A stretch of 64,000 bases of DNA from DATMBF01 sp035559595 (lineage in GTDB: Bacteria > Bacteroidota > Ignavibacteria > UBA10030), in assembly GCA_035559595.1 (NCBI GenBank), contig DATMBF010000013.1, positions 1-64,000 of the forward strand, given 5' to 3'. The translations under genes were made by a program, and so were the position numbers. How positions within the stretch are numbered: position 1 is the first letter of the stretch; every line of letters starts with the position of its first letter. This document shows positions 1 through 7,928 of the stretch, piece after piece. A model generated the notes under the pieces. The model saw nothing but the letters and a program-made list of their open reading frames with translations, searched no databases and had not been told where the DNA came from.

Positions 1-2574
1 TCCCTCAACCTCGCTGACCCCCGGATTGATTGCCACAAGAAGACCCTTGTCGGTATCGGGAAACTTCTGGATCAGTTCTCGGTAAGCTGCCTGAGCAGTG
101 GCTCGTTCTGATTCGGTATAACCCGCTAAGGATACCAGTTCCAAGAGGGCATATTTTTCGTGCTCTGTGCCTGCGTGCGCTGCTTTGTGAGTGTAGGCGA
201 GAGCTTTGGCCTCGCCATATCGGCCTGTAGAAGCATAAGCGCTCATCAGGAGCTCAGATGCAACTACCCCAAGTTTCCCGGGAGCGGTGCGATACTGCTC
301 GATCTCGCCAATAAAGCTCTGATCCTTTGAAGCGCGAAAGAGATCCAAAAAGCCCACTAAGGCAATTGCTCGGTCAGTCTCTTGTTTTGCTCGCAGAAGG
401 AGTGTTCGATAGATCGTAGCTGCGGTTATAAAATCCTTTGCAAGGCGTGCTCTGGAAGCTTGACGAAGCAGCTTTTTGACATCGAAGCTATCGGGAATCA
501 CGCGGGCAATGCTTGTGGTATTGGGGTCGATCATCAGCGGTCCACCCCCGCCTCCCCCGCAGATGTAGTTCCAGCAGTCCGGGTCAACGGCAGGGTCGCG
601 CGGGAGGGAATAGTCAATGTAGGAACCATCCGACACAGGGAACCGTGCCGGATCGGGCGGATAACTCGGCCAATAGTTAGCCTGCACGGTTACGTAGCAT
701 CCGGTCGCGGCATTGGCATCGCTGTAGAGATTCCCGCTGAAATAATTGCAGGCTCCAAACAGATAGGTAAAACAGGGATCGTTGGTGTTGGTGCGTGTGA
801 GACCGATGTTGGGATTGCTATAATAATAGGCGACGAGTCCGTGATCATTCTGGGAGAAGGAATTTCCACCGGGGATGTTGTCGGGTGTACGCGGGGAGGA
901 GAAGTACTCTGCATACATGGCGTAGCCTTTGTTTGTTAGCTGGTTACGAGCAAGCACGGCTTGAGAGTTTCGCAGACGCACGGCGGTGTATTGTCTTGCG
1001 CCATCGATGATGTTGCCTTCAAGAGAAGGTAGACCTGAACCATTGCCGTCGATGGAAAAGCCATGATAGTAAACATTCCGGATCGTGGTGTTGAGGATTG
1101 TCGGGCTGGAGCCGCCCTGAATGACAATCCCGTTGCCGTAGCCAACATTCTGGATGAGACAGTTTGTAACAGAGCCGCCGGATCCCTGGGCAAACCGGAT
1201 GCCGTTCCAGAAACCGGTTGAGTATCCCCAGCCGATGCCGGTGATGGTGGTATTGGAAATAGTCGCTGTGGAGCCATAGAGAGCAATTGCAGCATCGAAC
1301 CCAAAAGCAGAATTCCCGATCGTGCAATCTGCGATGGTGAGATTGCTCGTGTTGGTGGCTTTGATGGGTGTCGTGGCGTAGGTAATGTCGCAGTACTGGA
1401 GCGAGGAGTTGTTGGAGCCCGAGAACTCGATGCCTTGGTAATCCCCGCTGGAGCCTACTCGTGTGAAGGCAATTCGTTGACTCGATGTGCCGTTTGCAAC
1501 GAGACGACCATACACCAGCAACTTAGCGCCGGGTTGGAAAAAGATCTGATCGCCCGGGCTGAAAGTACGAGTCTCCCCGCTTCCCACGGTAAACGTGCCC
1601 GAGACAACAAACTGCCGCGTGTAACTAGCAGTCAAGATTTCGTCTCTTGTCACCTGGAAAGAGTAGCTCGTGTTCGGCGTCGATGCGACGGTTTGACCAT
1701 CTTTGTTCTTCCAATTTCCGTAATTCCATGTATAGCCATCAACAACTTGCCCATCGATTGCACGGACCGAGTGATTTGTGCCGCCGAGCCAAGAGTTGAC
1801 GACTCCTTCTGATGGAACGTTATCGTGACGGACTTCATCAATGTACACAGAACCGCCAGGATAGTTGTTCTTCACCGTCACGTTGTAATTGGGAATATGA
1901 TAGTTGATAATCAACTCGATCCCTTGATCAATGTGATCTTGGCCGCGTTCTATATCCACCTGATGGATCGATCCCAACCCTGTTCCCCAGGATTCGTCAT
2001 CATCTGTTTGAAGAGATAGATAGAAGTAATTGCCGGCGAGATTGTTTTTGATGTCTATGCAGAATGTGCTTCCTCCTGAGAAAGTTCTGTCAGTCGCATT
2101 CCGGGGAATACTTAATGGAGCTGAGATGGAATCATATTTTGCTGCCGATGCCACCGCATTCCATTTTTCTTCGTGTGAGGCTGACCACTTATCCGCTGGA
2201 AATTTCTTGATGTAGAACTTCACCGTTGAAGCTCCAGATTTGTTTGAAAGGGCGTACCAATCAACAGTCAATTTTGCATTATCGATGACAGCATAATCCG
2301 GAATGCTGCTGATATCCCAGCGATAGACCATACGGAAACTTTCCCGTCTTCGAAAGTCGTCTGGCGTGTAAGTATCATTTCTGCCCACATAAGCGTTGGG
2401 ATCAAGCGGAACAAGGGAGATTGTTTGATACGTCACAACAGTCAGATTCGAGTTGTAGTACTTGTACAGATTTTGATAAGGCGGAGCCGGAAAGGCAGAG
2501 TATTGCTGCGTGTAAGCCGGGTGAAAGAGGATTGCAAAAAGCAATCCGGTCAGACAGCCAATTCGCGTTTTCAT
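1..2574 (-). CDS. Secreted beta-helix surface protein, 3' end cut by window edge
   Basis: The frame is open from an ATG at 2574 to position 1, giving 858 residues with no stop, so the C-terminus lies outside the window. The first ~22 residues (MKTRIGCLTGLLFAILFHPAYT) form a signal peptide. Residues ~40-200 resemble a DNRLRE-type beta sandwich (RWDISSIPDYAVIDNAKLTV). The middle has short Asn/Gly-rich turns (ATISNTTITG, SPTILNTTIRN) typical of a right-handed parallel beta helix of the NosD/PbH1 kind, followed by a poly-Gly linker. The last ~210 residues are helical and TPR-like. AGGAG stands eight bases before the ATG, and the start overlaps the stop of a 44-codon upstream ORF by ATGA. Likely an exported or cell-surface protein; substrate unknown. 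A type IX sorting tail, if present, would be beyond the edge. Confidence 0.75.
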   Translation of the reverse strand, partial: MKTRIGCLTGLLFAILFHPAYTQQYSAFPAPPYQNLYKYYNSNLTVVTYQTISLVPLDPNAYVGRNDTYTPDDFRRRESFRMVYRWDISSIPDYAVIDNAKLTVDWYALSNKSGASTVKFYIKKFPADKWSASHEEKWNAVASAAKYDSISAPLSIPRNATDRTFSGGSTFCIDIKNNLAGNYFYLSLQTDDDESWGTGLGSIHQVDIERGQDHIDQGIELIINYHIPNYNVTVKNNYPGGSVYIDEVRHDNVPSEGVVNSWLGGTNHSVRAIDGQVVDGYTWNYGNWKNKDGQTVASTPNTSYSFQVTRDEILTASYTRQFVVSGTFTVGSGETRTFSPGDQIFFQPGAKLLVYGRLVANGTSSQRIAFTRVGSSGDYQGIEFSGSNNSSLQYCDITYATTPIKATNTSNLTIADCTIGNSAFGFDAAIALYGSTATISNTTITGIGWGYSTGFWNGIRFAQGSGGSVTNCLIQNVGYGNGIVIQGGSSPTILNTTIRNVYYHGFSIDGNGSGLPSLEGNIIDGARQYTAVRLRNSQAVLARNQLTNKGYAMYAEYFSSPRTPDNIPGGNSFSQNDHGLVAYYYSNPNIGLTRTNTNDPCFTYLFGACNYFSGNLYSDANAATGCYVTVQANYWPSYPPDPARFPVSDGSYIDYSLPRDPAVDPDCWNYICGGGGGGPLMIDPNTTSIARVIPDSFDVKKLLRQASRARLAKDFITAATIYRTLLLRAKQETDRAIALVGFLDLFRASKDQSFIGEIEQYRTAPGKLGVVASELLMSAYASTGRYGEAKALAYTHKAAHAGTEHEKYALLELVSLAGYTESERATAQAAYRELIQKFPDTDKGLLVAINPGVSEVEG

Positions 2575-2705
2575 CGTAAAAACTCCTTTCTCAATAAGTG
2601 CGGAATTGTTGTTTCCGTAAACTGTTCGTATCTTAGACCGGCAATAACAAGGCGCTTCTCTTCCTTGCTTTCGGAAGAGCGAGCGAGGACCCTCTTTGTT
2701 GCCAT
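2571..2705 (-). CDS. Short ORF translationally coupled to the beta-helix gene
   Basis: A 44-codon ORF beginning MATKRV and ending LLRKEFLR, whose TGA overlaps the ATG of the next gene (ATGA). Its first six codons are identical to those of a 16-codon ORF in the same place before the neighbouring lipoprotein gene (3855-3905). It starts five bases after a hairpin and has no Shine-Dalgarno of its own. The shared start and shared ATGA overlap argue for a leader ORF used in coupling; the rest of the peptide resembles nothing I know. Confidence 0.4.
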   Translation of the reverse strand: MATKRVLARSSESKEEKRLVIAGLRYEQFTETTIPHLLRKEFLR

Positions 2706-2773
2706 GTGTGCCACGGGTGAAGGGCCTAACTTCGCCCGTGGTTTTTTATGCTCTCATAGCGATCACCTCCTTT
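2688..2773 (-). repeat. Leader cassette, copy A (SD, Met-Arg-Ala mini-ORF, hairpin)
   Basis: Read on the minus strand, this follows the stop of the lipoprotein gene by five bases. It contains AAAGGAGGTGATC, which is complementary to the anti-Shine-Dalgarno end of 16S rRNA; then ATG AGA GCA TAA (2757-2746); then a hairpin with arms CACGGGCGAAG and CTTCACCCGTG and a 7-base loop; then ATG GCA ACA AAG AGG GTC. A copy 1200 bp away (3888-3973) differs at about five of 86 bases. On the plus strand the hairpin is followed by a T-run, so it would also look like a plus-strand terminator, but no plus-strand gene precedes it. Confidence 0.75.
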
Positions 2774-2778
2774 AGGGT

Positions 2779-3858
2779 TTATTTTCCATGCCAGACGATC
2801 CCTTTGAGACCACCTTGGATGAAGCCAACAATAAAGACTTCATTTCCGTCGGTCCAAATCCCCCGCAGTTCGGAATCGGGGTTTTCAAATTGTCTGAGTT
2901 GATACCAGTCGATTCCGTTGTAATGGTAAACTTTCCCCCCACTATCTATTGACAAGATATTTTCTTCACTGGTCCCTGCAACGCGAAATACTTCCCGGTC
3001 GCGGAGCTTGACCCAGCTATTCCCTGCTTTTCTCCAGAGGCCATTGTTGGCACTAAACAGGCTGGTTCCTATCCCCTTGAGTTGGGAGCCAAATGACTGA
3101 GTTGATGAAAATACAGTTAGAATCACAGAATCTTCGACAGTCCACGACACTCCATTGTAGTGGTACAGAAAGTAAGCCGTCGTGTCGTGGGGTTGCGTAA
3201 CATCATTCCGAAATCCAGTCATATAAACATTGTTGGACGCTAGTGCAGCAATGCTCAAAAACTGCATCCCTTCGGGATATAGCGGTACTTGGACTTCTCT
3301 CCATTCAATCCCATTCCAGTGAGCGACGATGTTCATCCCGGCAGCCCAGATATCTGAGCCCGAAGTTCCGCCAATTGATTGAAAGCCAAAACCCGGCGGC
3401 CATTTTATCATACCGGGTGGAGACGGCCACCTCTGCCATTGCGAGCCGTTGTAGCGTGCAAGATAAGTTCCATTTGTGGCTGTATCACCACTCCACCCGC
3501 CCACGATTCCCACGATCCAAATATCATTTGGAGAAAAACCAAGAATTGCATTGGGACTCACTGTTTGCCTATCCTCTGGAGCGGGCGGAGGAGGAATCGG
3601 TTCTTGAGTCCAGGTGGTGCTATTGTATCGGTAGACAATATGCCTGCCGCTCATCCATCCGAGAGCGATTACGTTGGCGGAAGAACTGCCCCACACATCT
3701 GTCAAAATCGTCTGGGCACCAGCAGTGTAGAGCGTGTCTACCCTCCACGTCAGCTTGCGCATGTCTTTGGGTGGTTGTGGATCGACTCCCCTGTCATTAC
3801 ACGTTTGGAGAAAAAGCAGCGCACAGAGAGCGCACGAGAGATTTCTAGACCATATCAT
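2779..3858 (-). CDS. Tandem-paralogue lipoprotein with propeller-like repeats (1)
   Basis: 359 residues with a lipoprotein signal (LFLQTC, Cys20) followed by a motif shared with its two neighbours (DRGVDPQPPK). The mature part repeats units like DVWGSSSANVIALG, GTSGSDIWAAGM and ASNNVYMTGF, each followed by a hydrophobic strand and a (H/Y)YNG..W segment. This is the pattern of a beta-propeller-like repeat protein anchored in the envelope. Function unknown. The ATG overlaps the stop of a 16-codon upstream ORF. It is roughly 60% identical by eye to the next gene upstream and more distantly related to the third. Confidence 0.7.
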   Translation of the reverse strand: MIWSRNLSCALCALLFLQTCNDRGVDPQPPKDMRKLTWRVDTLYTAGAQTILTDVWGSSSANVIALGWMSGRHIVYRYNSTTWTQEPIPPPPAPEDRQTVSPNAILGFSPNDIWIVGIVGGWSGDTATNGTYLARYNGSQWQRWPSPPGMIKWPPGFGFQSIGGTSGSDIWAAGMNIVAHWNGIEWREVQVPLYPEGMQFLSIAALASNNVYMTGFRNDVTQPHDTTAYFLYHYNGVSWTVEDSVILTVFSSTQSFGSQLKGIGTSLFSANNGLWRKAGNSWVKLRDREVFRVAGTSEENILSIDSGGKVYHYNGIDWYQLRQFENPDSELRGIWTDGNEVFIVGFIQGGLKGIVWHGK

Positions 3859-3905
3859 ATGATGATTTCTCCAGTTGTGGATTCCATGACCCTCTTTGTT
3901 GCCAT
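3855..3905 (-). CDS. Short ORF translationally coupled to lipoprotein 1
   Basis: Sixteen codons, MATKRVMESTTGEIII, with the TGA overlapping the lipoprotein ATG at 3858 (ATGA). The first six codons match the ORF at 2571-2705 and the remainder does not. It lies just downstream of the leader hairpin. This looks like a coupling or leader ORF rather than a functional peptide. Confidence 0.4.
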   Translation of the reverse strand: MATKRVMESTTGEIII

Positions 3906-3973
3906 TTATGCCACGGGTGAAGGGCCTAACTTCGCCCGTGGTTTTCTATGCTCTCATAAGGATCACCTCCTTT
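3888..3973 (-). repeat. Leader cassette, copy B
   Basis: Second copy of the 86-bp cassette: AAAGGAGGTGATC at 3973-3961, ATG AGA GCA TAG at 3957-3946, the same 11-bp hairpin (one G-U pair), then ATG GCA ACA AAG AGG GTC. It again begins five bases after a lipoprotein stop codon. The mini-ORF is kept although its stop changed from TAA to TAG. Confidence 0.75.
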
Positions 3974-3978
3974 CGAGT

Positions 3979-5040
3979 TTACTTTCCGTGCCAAGCAATA
4001 CCTTTCAGGCCACCTTCGATAAAGCCAACAATAAAGACTTCATTTCCGTCAGTCCAAATCCGGCGGAGTTCAGCATCGGGGTTTTGTAATTCCTTCAATT
4101 GGTACCAGTCCCTTCCGTTGTAATGGTATGCCTTTCCCCGACCTCCGCTTGCAAAGAGATTGTCGGGCCTTGTTCCGCCCAAGAAGTAGATAGCAGGATC
4201 ATCTAATAACCTTACCCATTGCTGGCCATTTTTGCGAAAAACTCCACTGCCCGATGAAAAGAGTGTACCCCCTATTTCTTTTAATAGACCACCGAATTTC
4301 TGATCTGGAGATGCTGCTGTCTGAATCACGGAGTCGGTAATACTCCAGGTCGTTCCGTCATATCGATAGAGGAAATATGCTGTTGTATCATGCGGTTGAA
4401 CAACATCTATTCGAAATCCCGTCATATAGATATCGTTGGAAGCCAGAGCGGCAGCACTCAAAAATCGCACACCTTGCGGAAAGAGCGGAACTTGAACGTT
4501 TTTCCATTCTACCCCATCCCAGTGAAGTACAAGGTTCCAACCTCCCGACCAGATATTCCCTGATGAGCTTCCAGTTACAGAGTGCAAGGTTCTCCCTTTC
4601 AGGAAGTCGAGCTTTCTCCATATCCAACCGTTGAAATGCAAAATGAGACTCGTATCAGTGCGATAGTTATTCCTCGTACCAATTTCCTCCCCCACAACGT
4701 AAATATCGTTGTGTGCAAAGCCGGTAATCGCGTTAAGACCCACAAAGTTGAATGGTTGATCCGGCGGGGGCAATGGCTCTACAGACCAGTTGGATCCATT
4801 GAAGCGATACAGGATTGATCTCCCACTCATCCATCCTATGGCAAGAACATTTTGTGGTGAACTTCCCCACACGTCTGTCAAGATCGTCTGCGCACCTGGA
4901 GTGTAGAGAGTATCCACTCTCCATATCAGCTTGCGCATGTCTTTTGGGGGTTGTGGATCAACCCCCTTGTCTATGCAGGTTTGCAACAAGAGCAACGGAA
5001 TTGCTGTCAGTATCAACGCAACAGGTCTGAACCACGTCAT
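3979..5040 (-). CDS. Tandem-paralogue lipoprotein with propeller-like repeats (2)
   Basis: 353 residues from the ATG at 5040, chosen because GGAG lies eight bases upstream; the longer frame from 5052 begins with TTG. The signal peptide ends LLLLQTC (Cys22), then DKGVDPQPPK. Repeats such as DVWGSSPQNVLAIG, GSSSGNIWSGG and ASNDIYMTGF match lipoprotein 1 closely, including the C-terminal WTDGNEVFIVGF block. Envelope lipoprotein of unknown role. The gene and its downstream cassette together form a ~1.2-kb tandem duplication with 2688-3858. Confidence 0.7.
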   Translation of the reverse strand: MTWFRPVALILTAIPLLLLQTCIDKGVDPQPPKDMRKLIWRVDTLYTPGAQTILTDVWGSSPQNVLAIGWMSGRSILYRFNGSNWSVEPLPPPDQPFNFVGLNAITGFAHNDIYVVGEEIGTRNNYRTDTSLILHFNGWIWRKLDFLKGRTLHSVTGSSSGNIWSGGWNLVLHWDGVEWKNVQVPLFPQGVRFLSAAALASNDIYMTGFRIDVVQPHDTTAYFLYRYDGTTWSITDSVIQTAASPDQKFGGLLKEIGGTLFSSGSGVFRKNGQQWVRLLDDPAIYFLGGTRPDNLFASGGRGKAYHYNGRDWYQLKELQNPDAELRRIWTDGNEVFIVGFIEGGLKGIAWHGK

Positions 5041-5165
5041 TCTCTTCTCCAAGTTTTGGATTCATAGCCAGAGTTTTTGCCAATTTGCACAGCAACGTGC
5101 GGCGGTGCCCGAAACACCGGCGTACGCTTTTTTGTTACCGTTTTGTTCTTGCCTTCTTGCCCTCC

Positions 5166-6257
5166 TTATTTGCCGTGGAGAAGGATGGTATTATTCCCTA
5201 TCCAACCCACGAGAAAAACTTCCTTTCCATCCTTCCACGATCTCACGTATGTGACGTTGGTGTACCGAATATTTTCGTAGCGGAACCAGTCTTGACCATT
5301 GTAGTGGAGAAACGTGCCGAAGTGGCCGGTCACGAATATGTTCGAATCGCTCGTCCCTGTGATACTAGACAGAGCTGCTCCCACGGACGGATTGATCACC
5401 GACCAAGACGATCCGTTCCAGCGCCACACCTCGGCATCGACCGAGTACATCGTCCCTGACGGGCTGGTCCAGAATGCTGCATACCCCCATTTCTTCTGAA
5501 TGTTTCCTGATTCTACAACCGCCGAATCGAGCTTCGTCCACTGGCTATTGCGGAAAGAGAGAAAATAGTGTCGTGTGCGAGCAAACGCAGGCTCATGGGT
5601 CTCATAGCTGATATACACTGTCCCAGATTGATTGCCCGTCAACCCCGTAACCCCTATTCTGTTCCCCGCATCATTGATTGGTATCGGGTACTTTTTCCAG
5701 GCGACACCGTTAAAATGCCAGATTGCATCTTTTCCACCGATATAGATATTCGTTGGGGAGTCTGCCCAGATCTTCAAAACCCAACCGCTTCGTTCTGGGA
5801 GCTGTACTGGCCGCCACTGGTTTCCGTCAAAGTGAAGCACAGAACTGCTGTCAAGCGCATACGGCGGAGGCGTGGGATTTCTGTACCATTCCGCTCCGAC
5901 CACGTAGATGTTGTTCGGTGCGAAGCCCAGCATATGATTGTTGTCATACCAACTCTGTCCGAATGTTGGAGGGTCGGGAAAGAACACCTGGTCCCAACGC
6001 TGGCCATCGAAGCGAAACATAATTGCTCCAAATGAGGTAAATCCTGTTGCATACACATTCGTCGATGAGCTCCCCCATATTGTCGAGAGAAGTATCTGAA
6101 ACTGCGGTGGGTAATCTGGAAACTCAATTGTATCCGCCCGCCAGGTGTACTCCCGCGGATTTTTGATTGGAGGATCAACACTCTTATCCTTACACGCGAA
6201 CTGGGAAACCGTTGCGACCATTACTATCGCTGCCACCGCAGGAATACCATATCTCAT
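5166..6257 (-). CDS. Tandem-paralogue lipoprotein with propeller-like repeats (3)
   Basis: 363 residues from the ATG at 6257 (AGGAG seven bases upstream); an in-frame ATG at 6296 would add 13 residues that do not look like a signal peptide. The signal ends VATVSQFAC; the lipobox is weak, but the Cys is followed by KDKSVDPPIK as in the paralogues. Repeats include TIWGSSSTNVYATG, ADSPTNIYIGG and GTSDSNIFVTG. It is the most divergent of the three. The 125-bp gap before lipoprotein 2 lacks the leader cassette but has a small hairpin (CGGTG/CACCG). Confidence 0.7.
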   Translation of the reverse strand: MRYGIPAVAAIVMVATVSQFACKDKSVDPPIKNPREYTWRADTIEFPDYPPQFQILLSTIWGSSSTNVYATGFTSFGAIMFRFDGQRWDQVFFPDPPTFGQSWYDNNHMLGFAPNNIYVVGAEWYRNPTPPPYALDSSSVLHFDGNQWRPVQLPERSGWVLKIWADSPTNIYIGGKDAIWHFNGVAWKKYPIPINDAGNRIGVTGLTGNQSGTVYISYETHEPAFARTRHYFLSFRNSQWTKLDSAVVESGNIQKKWGYAAFWTSPSGTMYSVDAEVWRWNGSSWSVINPSVGAALSSITGTSDSNIFVTGHFGTFLHYNGQDWFRYENIRYTNVTYVRSWKDGKEVFLVGWIGNNTILLHGK

Positions 6258-6336
6258 CGCAACTCCTTTATCGTTCAAGAAGAGCTTTGCGCGCATCTTG
6301 TCAAAAAACTGCGACTCTTACGTGGAAACAAAAAAT

Positions 6337-6394
6337 CCCGACCTCAGAAACGCGTAGTCAAATCCAGCGGTGATACGCACTTTCTGAAACCGGG
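6337..6394 (-). terminator. Long hairpin with T-run; terminator or attenuator
   Basis: Inverted repeat with outer arms CCCG...CAGAAA and TTTCTG...CGGG and an inner GCGTA/TACGC stem. On the minus strand it is followed by ATTTTTTG. It lies downstream of the gene at 6651-7928 and upstream of lipoprotein 3. Because a candidate promoter stands further upstream at 6467-6498, it could act as an attenuator in the leader of lipoprotein 3 as well as a terminator. Confidence 0.5.
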
Positions 6395-6466
6395 AATCAC
6401 AGTGAAGAAATCTATCTCGAAAAAATCTCCCACACCAGCCCCAGGAGGAAGTTAGACCTTACGCCA

Positions 6467-6498
6467 CGAAGATACGCAAAAAAAAACGATTCTATCAA
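6467..6498 (-). promoter_or_regulatory. Candidate Bacteroidota-type promoter for lipoprotein genes
   Basis: On the minus strand, TTG (6498-6496), 21 bases, then TATCTTCG (6474-6467), close to the -33/-7 pattern TTG-N19-21-TAnnTTTG. It lies in the 393-bp gap 6258-6650, which contains no convincing gene. Confidence 0.35.
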
Positions 6499-6650
6499 GA
6501 GGTAAAGAGTTAAAAAGTATCCCGGCGAAGGAATCTCCGTTTCGCTGAGAAACTCTCTCAAAAACACACCGTCGTCCCAGCGCCACCCCACCGCAGACAG
6601 GGATTTAAGCGGGCATGGAATAAACCTACAACGTTTTTCAAATCGCTGAA

Positions 6651-7928
6651 CTACGTCTTCTGTTGCTTCTTCTTTGCGGCGGGGAAAAGAACGTTGTTGA
6701 GGATGAGCCGGTAACCGGGGGAGTTTTTGTGGAGTGAAAGATCCGTCGGGGGGTCCCCAACAGCATGTTGATAATCCTCAGGGTCGTGTCCGCCGTACCA
6801 GGTGAACGTCCCTCGGCCGAAGTTGCCGTGGAGGTAGCGAACCTCCTCCGTCCCTTCTCGTTCCGCAAGAATGACAACGGTTCGCTTGATCAGACTCTTC
6901 TTGAAGGCCGTTGTCTGTCCCATAAACCCCTTTACGATATTCACATGGTTTTGGGTCAACATTGTCGGGACAGGATCGTACTTCGCCGAAAACTCGAACA
7001 GCGTAAAGTAGTCTGTGTTCTGGTCACGGTACGGAGGCGGATCGCTTGTGGGAACATCGATGTCCGAGTACTCATAACGAAGCGGGTTCATATCAAGCGT
7101 GAAGTTCTCAAATGCCAGTGTCTTCGTAAAATCCAATCTTTGTTGCGGATTCGGATCCGGCGGATCGCCATCAAACATCACGTCGCAAATATCCACACTC
7201 TCGGCCGCAAGAGCAATATCATAGCTGTCCGTCGCCGAACACATCGCAAACATGAATCCCCCGCTCCCAATGTAGTCTTTGATCGCTCGCGCCACCGCCT
7301 TTTTCGCATCGGAAACCTTTTTAAATCCCAGCCGCCGCGCCTCTTTCTCGTACATCAACTGCTGCTCCACGTACCATTGTGCGTGCCTGAAGTTGGCATA
7401 GAATTTCCCATACTGTCCGGTGAAGTCCTCATGATGGAGATGCAGCCAGTCGTACTCCGAGAGCTTGCCGGAAAGGACTTCTTCATCCCACACTTTGGTG
7501 TATTCGATCTCGGCGAACTCCAGCGCAAGCGTCACAGCATCGTCCCACGGCTTGAAGTTGGGTGGCACGTAAACCGCAATCCGGGGAGCTTTCTCCAGTC
7601 GAATGACATCGGTGTTGGCGTCATCTCGTTGAACATCGGCGTAGAGACTTGCCGCCTGCGATGCGCTCAACGGCTCGAATGATACGCCGCGAATGCGACA
7701 CTCTCGCGCCAGGATCTCATGGTAGTCCGCGAGAAAGGACCCGCCGCGGTAATTCAACAGCCAGTCAACTTCCCCGCCGCGCTTCAAGAGCCAAAAAGCG
7801 ACACCGTATGCCTTGAGATGGTTCGTCTGACTCAAATCCATCGGGATGAGCAGTTTCGATTGGCCAAGCGCGGTGCCGGCGACAAAGAGGAGAAACAATC
7901 CGACGTTCAGAAGAAGACGCTTCGTCAT
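6651..7928 (-). CDS. Secreted protein of unknown function, often labelled asparagine synthetase B in Bacteroidota
   Basis: 425 residues with a signal peptide (MTKRLLLNVGLFLLFVAGTALGQ) followed by KLLIPMDLSQTNHLKAYG, a signature I associate with a widespread Bacteroidota family carried in databases as 'asparagine synthetase B'. There is no N-terminal nucleophile Cys and no PP-loop ATP motif, so that name is very unlikely to reflect its activity. The body has a HLHHEDFTGQYGKFY segment. It starts one base after the M16 gene's stop and is probably cotranscribed with it. Function unknown. Confidence 0.65.
   Translation of the reverse strand: MTKRLLLNVGLFLLFVAGTALGQSKLLIPMDLSQTNHLKAYGVAFWLLKRGGEVDWLLNYRGGSFLADYHEILARECRIRGVSFEPLSASQAASLYADVQRDDANTDVIRLEKAPRIAVYVPPNFKPWDDAVTLALEFAEIEYTKVWDEEVLSGKLSEYDWLHLHHEDFTGQYGKFYANFRHAQWYVEQQLMYEKEARRLGFKKVSDAKKAVARAIKDYIGSGGFMFAMCSATDSYDIALAAESVDICDVMFDGDPPDPNPQQRLDFTKTLAFENFTLDMNPLRYEYSDIDVPTSDPPPYRDQNTDYFTLFEFSAKYDPVPTMLTQNHVNIVKGFMGQTTAFKKSLIKRTVVILAEREGTEEVRYLHGNFGRGTFTWYGGHDPEDYQHAVGDPPTDLSLHKNSPGYRLILNNVLFPAAKKKQQKT

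Noticed and set aside
382..939. 185-codon plus-strand ORF
   Set aside because: It is antisense to the beta-helix gene, whose minus frame is open across the whole interval and encodes clear structural repeats.
2710..2747. Plus-strand intrinsic terminators at the two leader cassettes
   Set aside because: The stem plus T-run fits, but there is no plus-strand gene or promoter to terminate; the minus-strand reading explains more of the conserved parts.
5053..5165. A third leader cassette between lipoproteins 2 and 3
   Set aside because: The gap has a GGAGG after the stop and a hairpin, but no Met-Arg-Ala ORF and no ATGGCAACAAAG segment.
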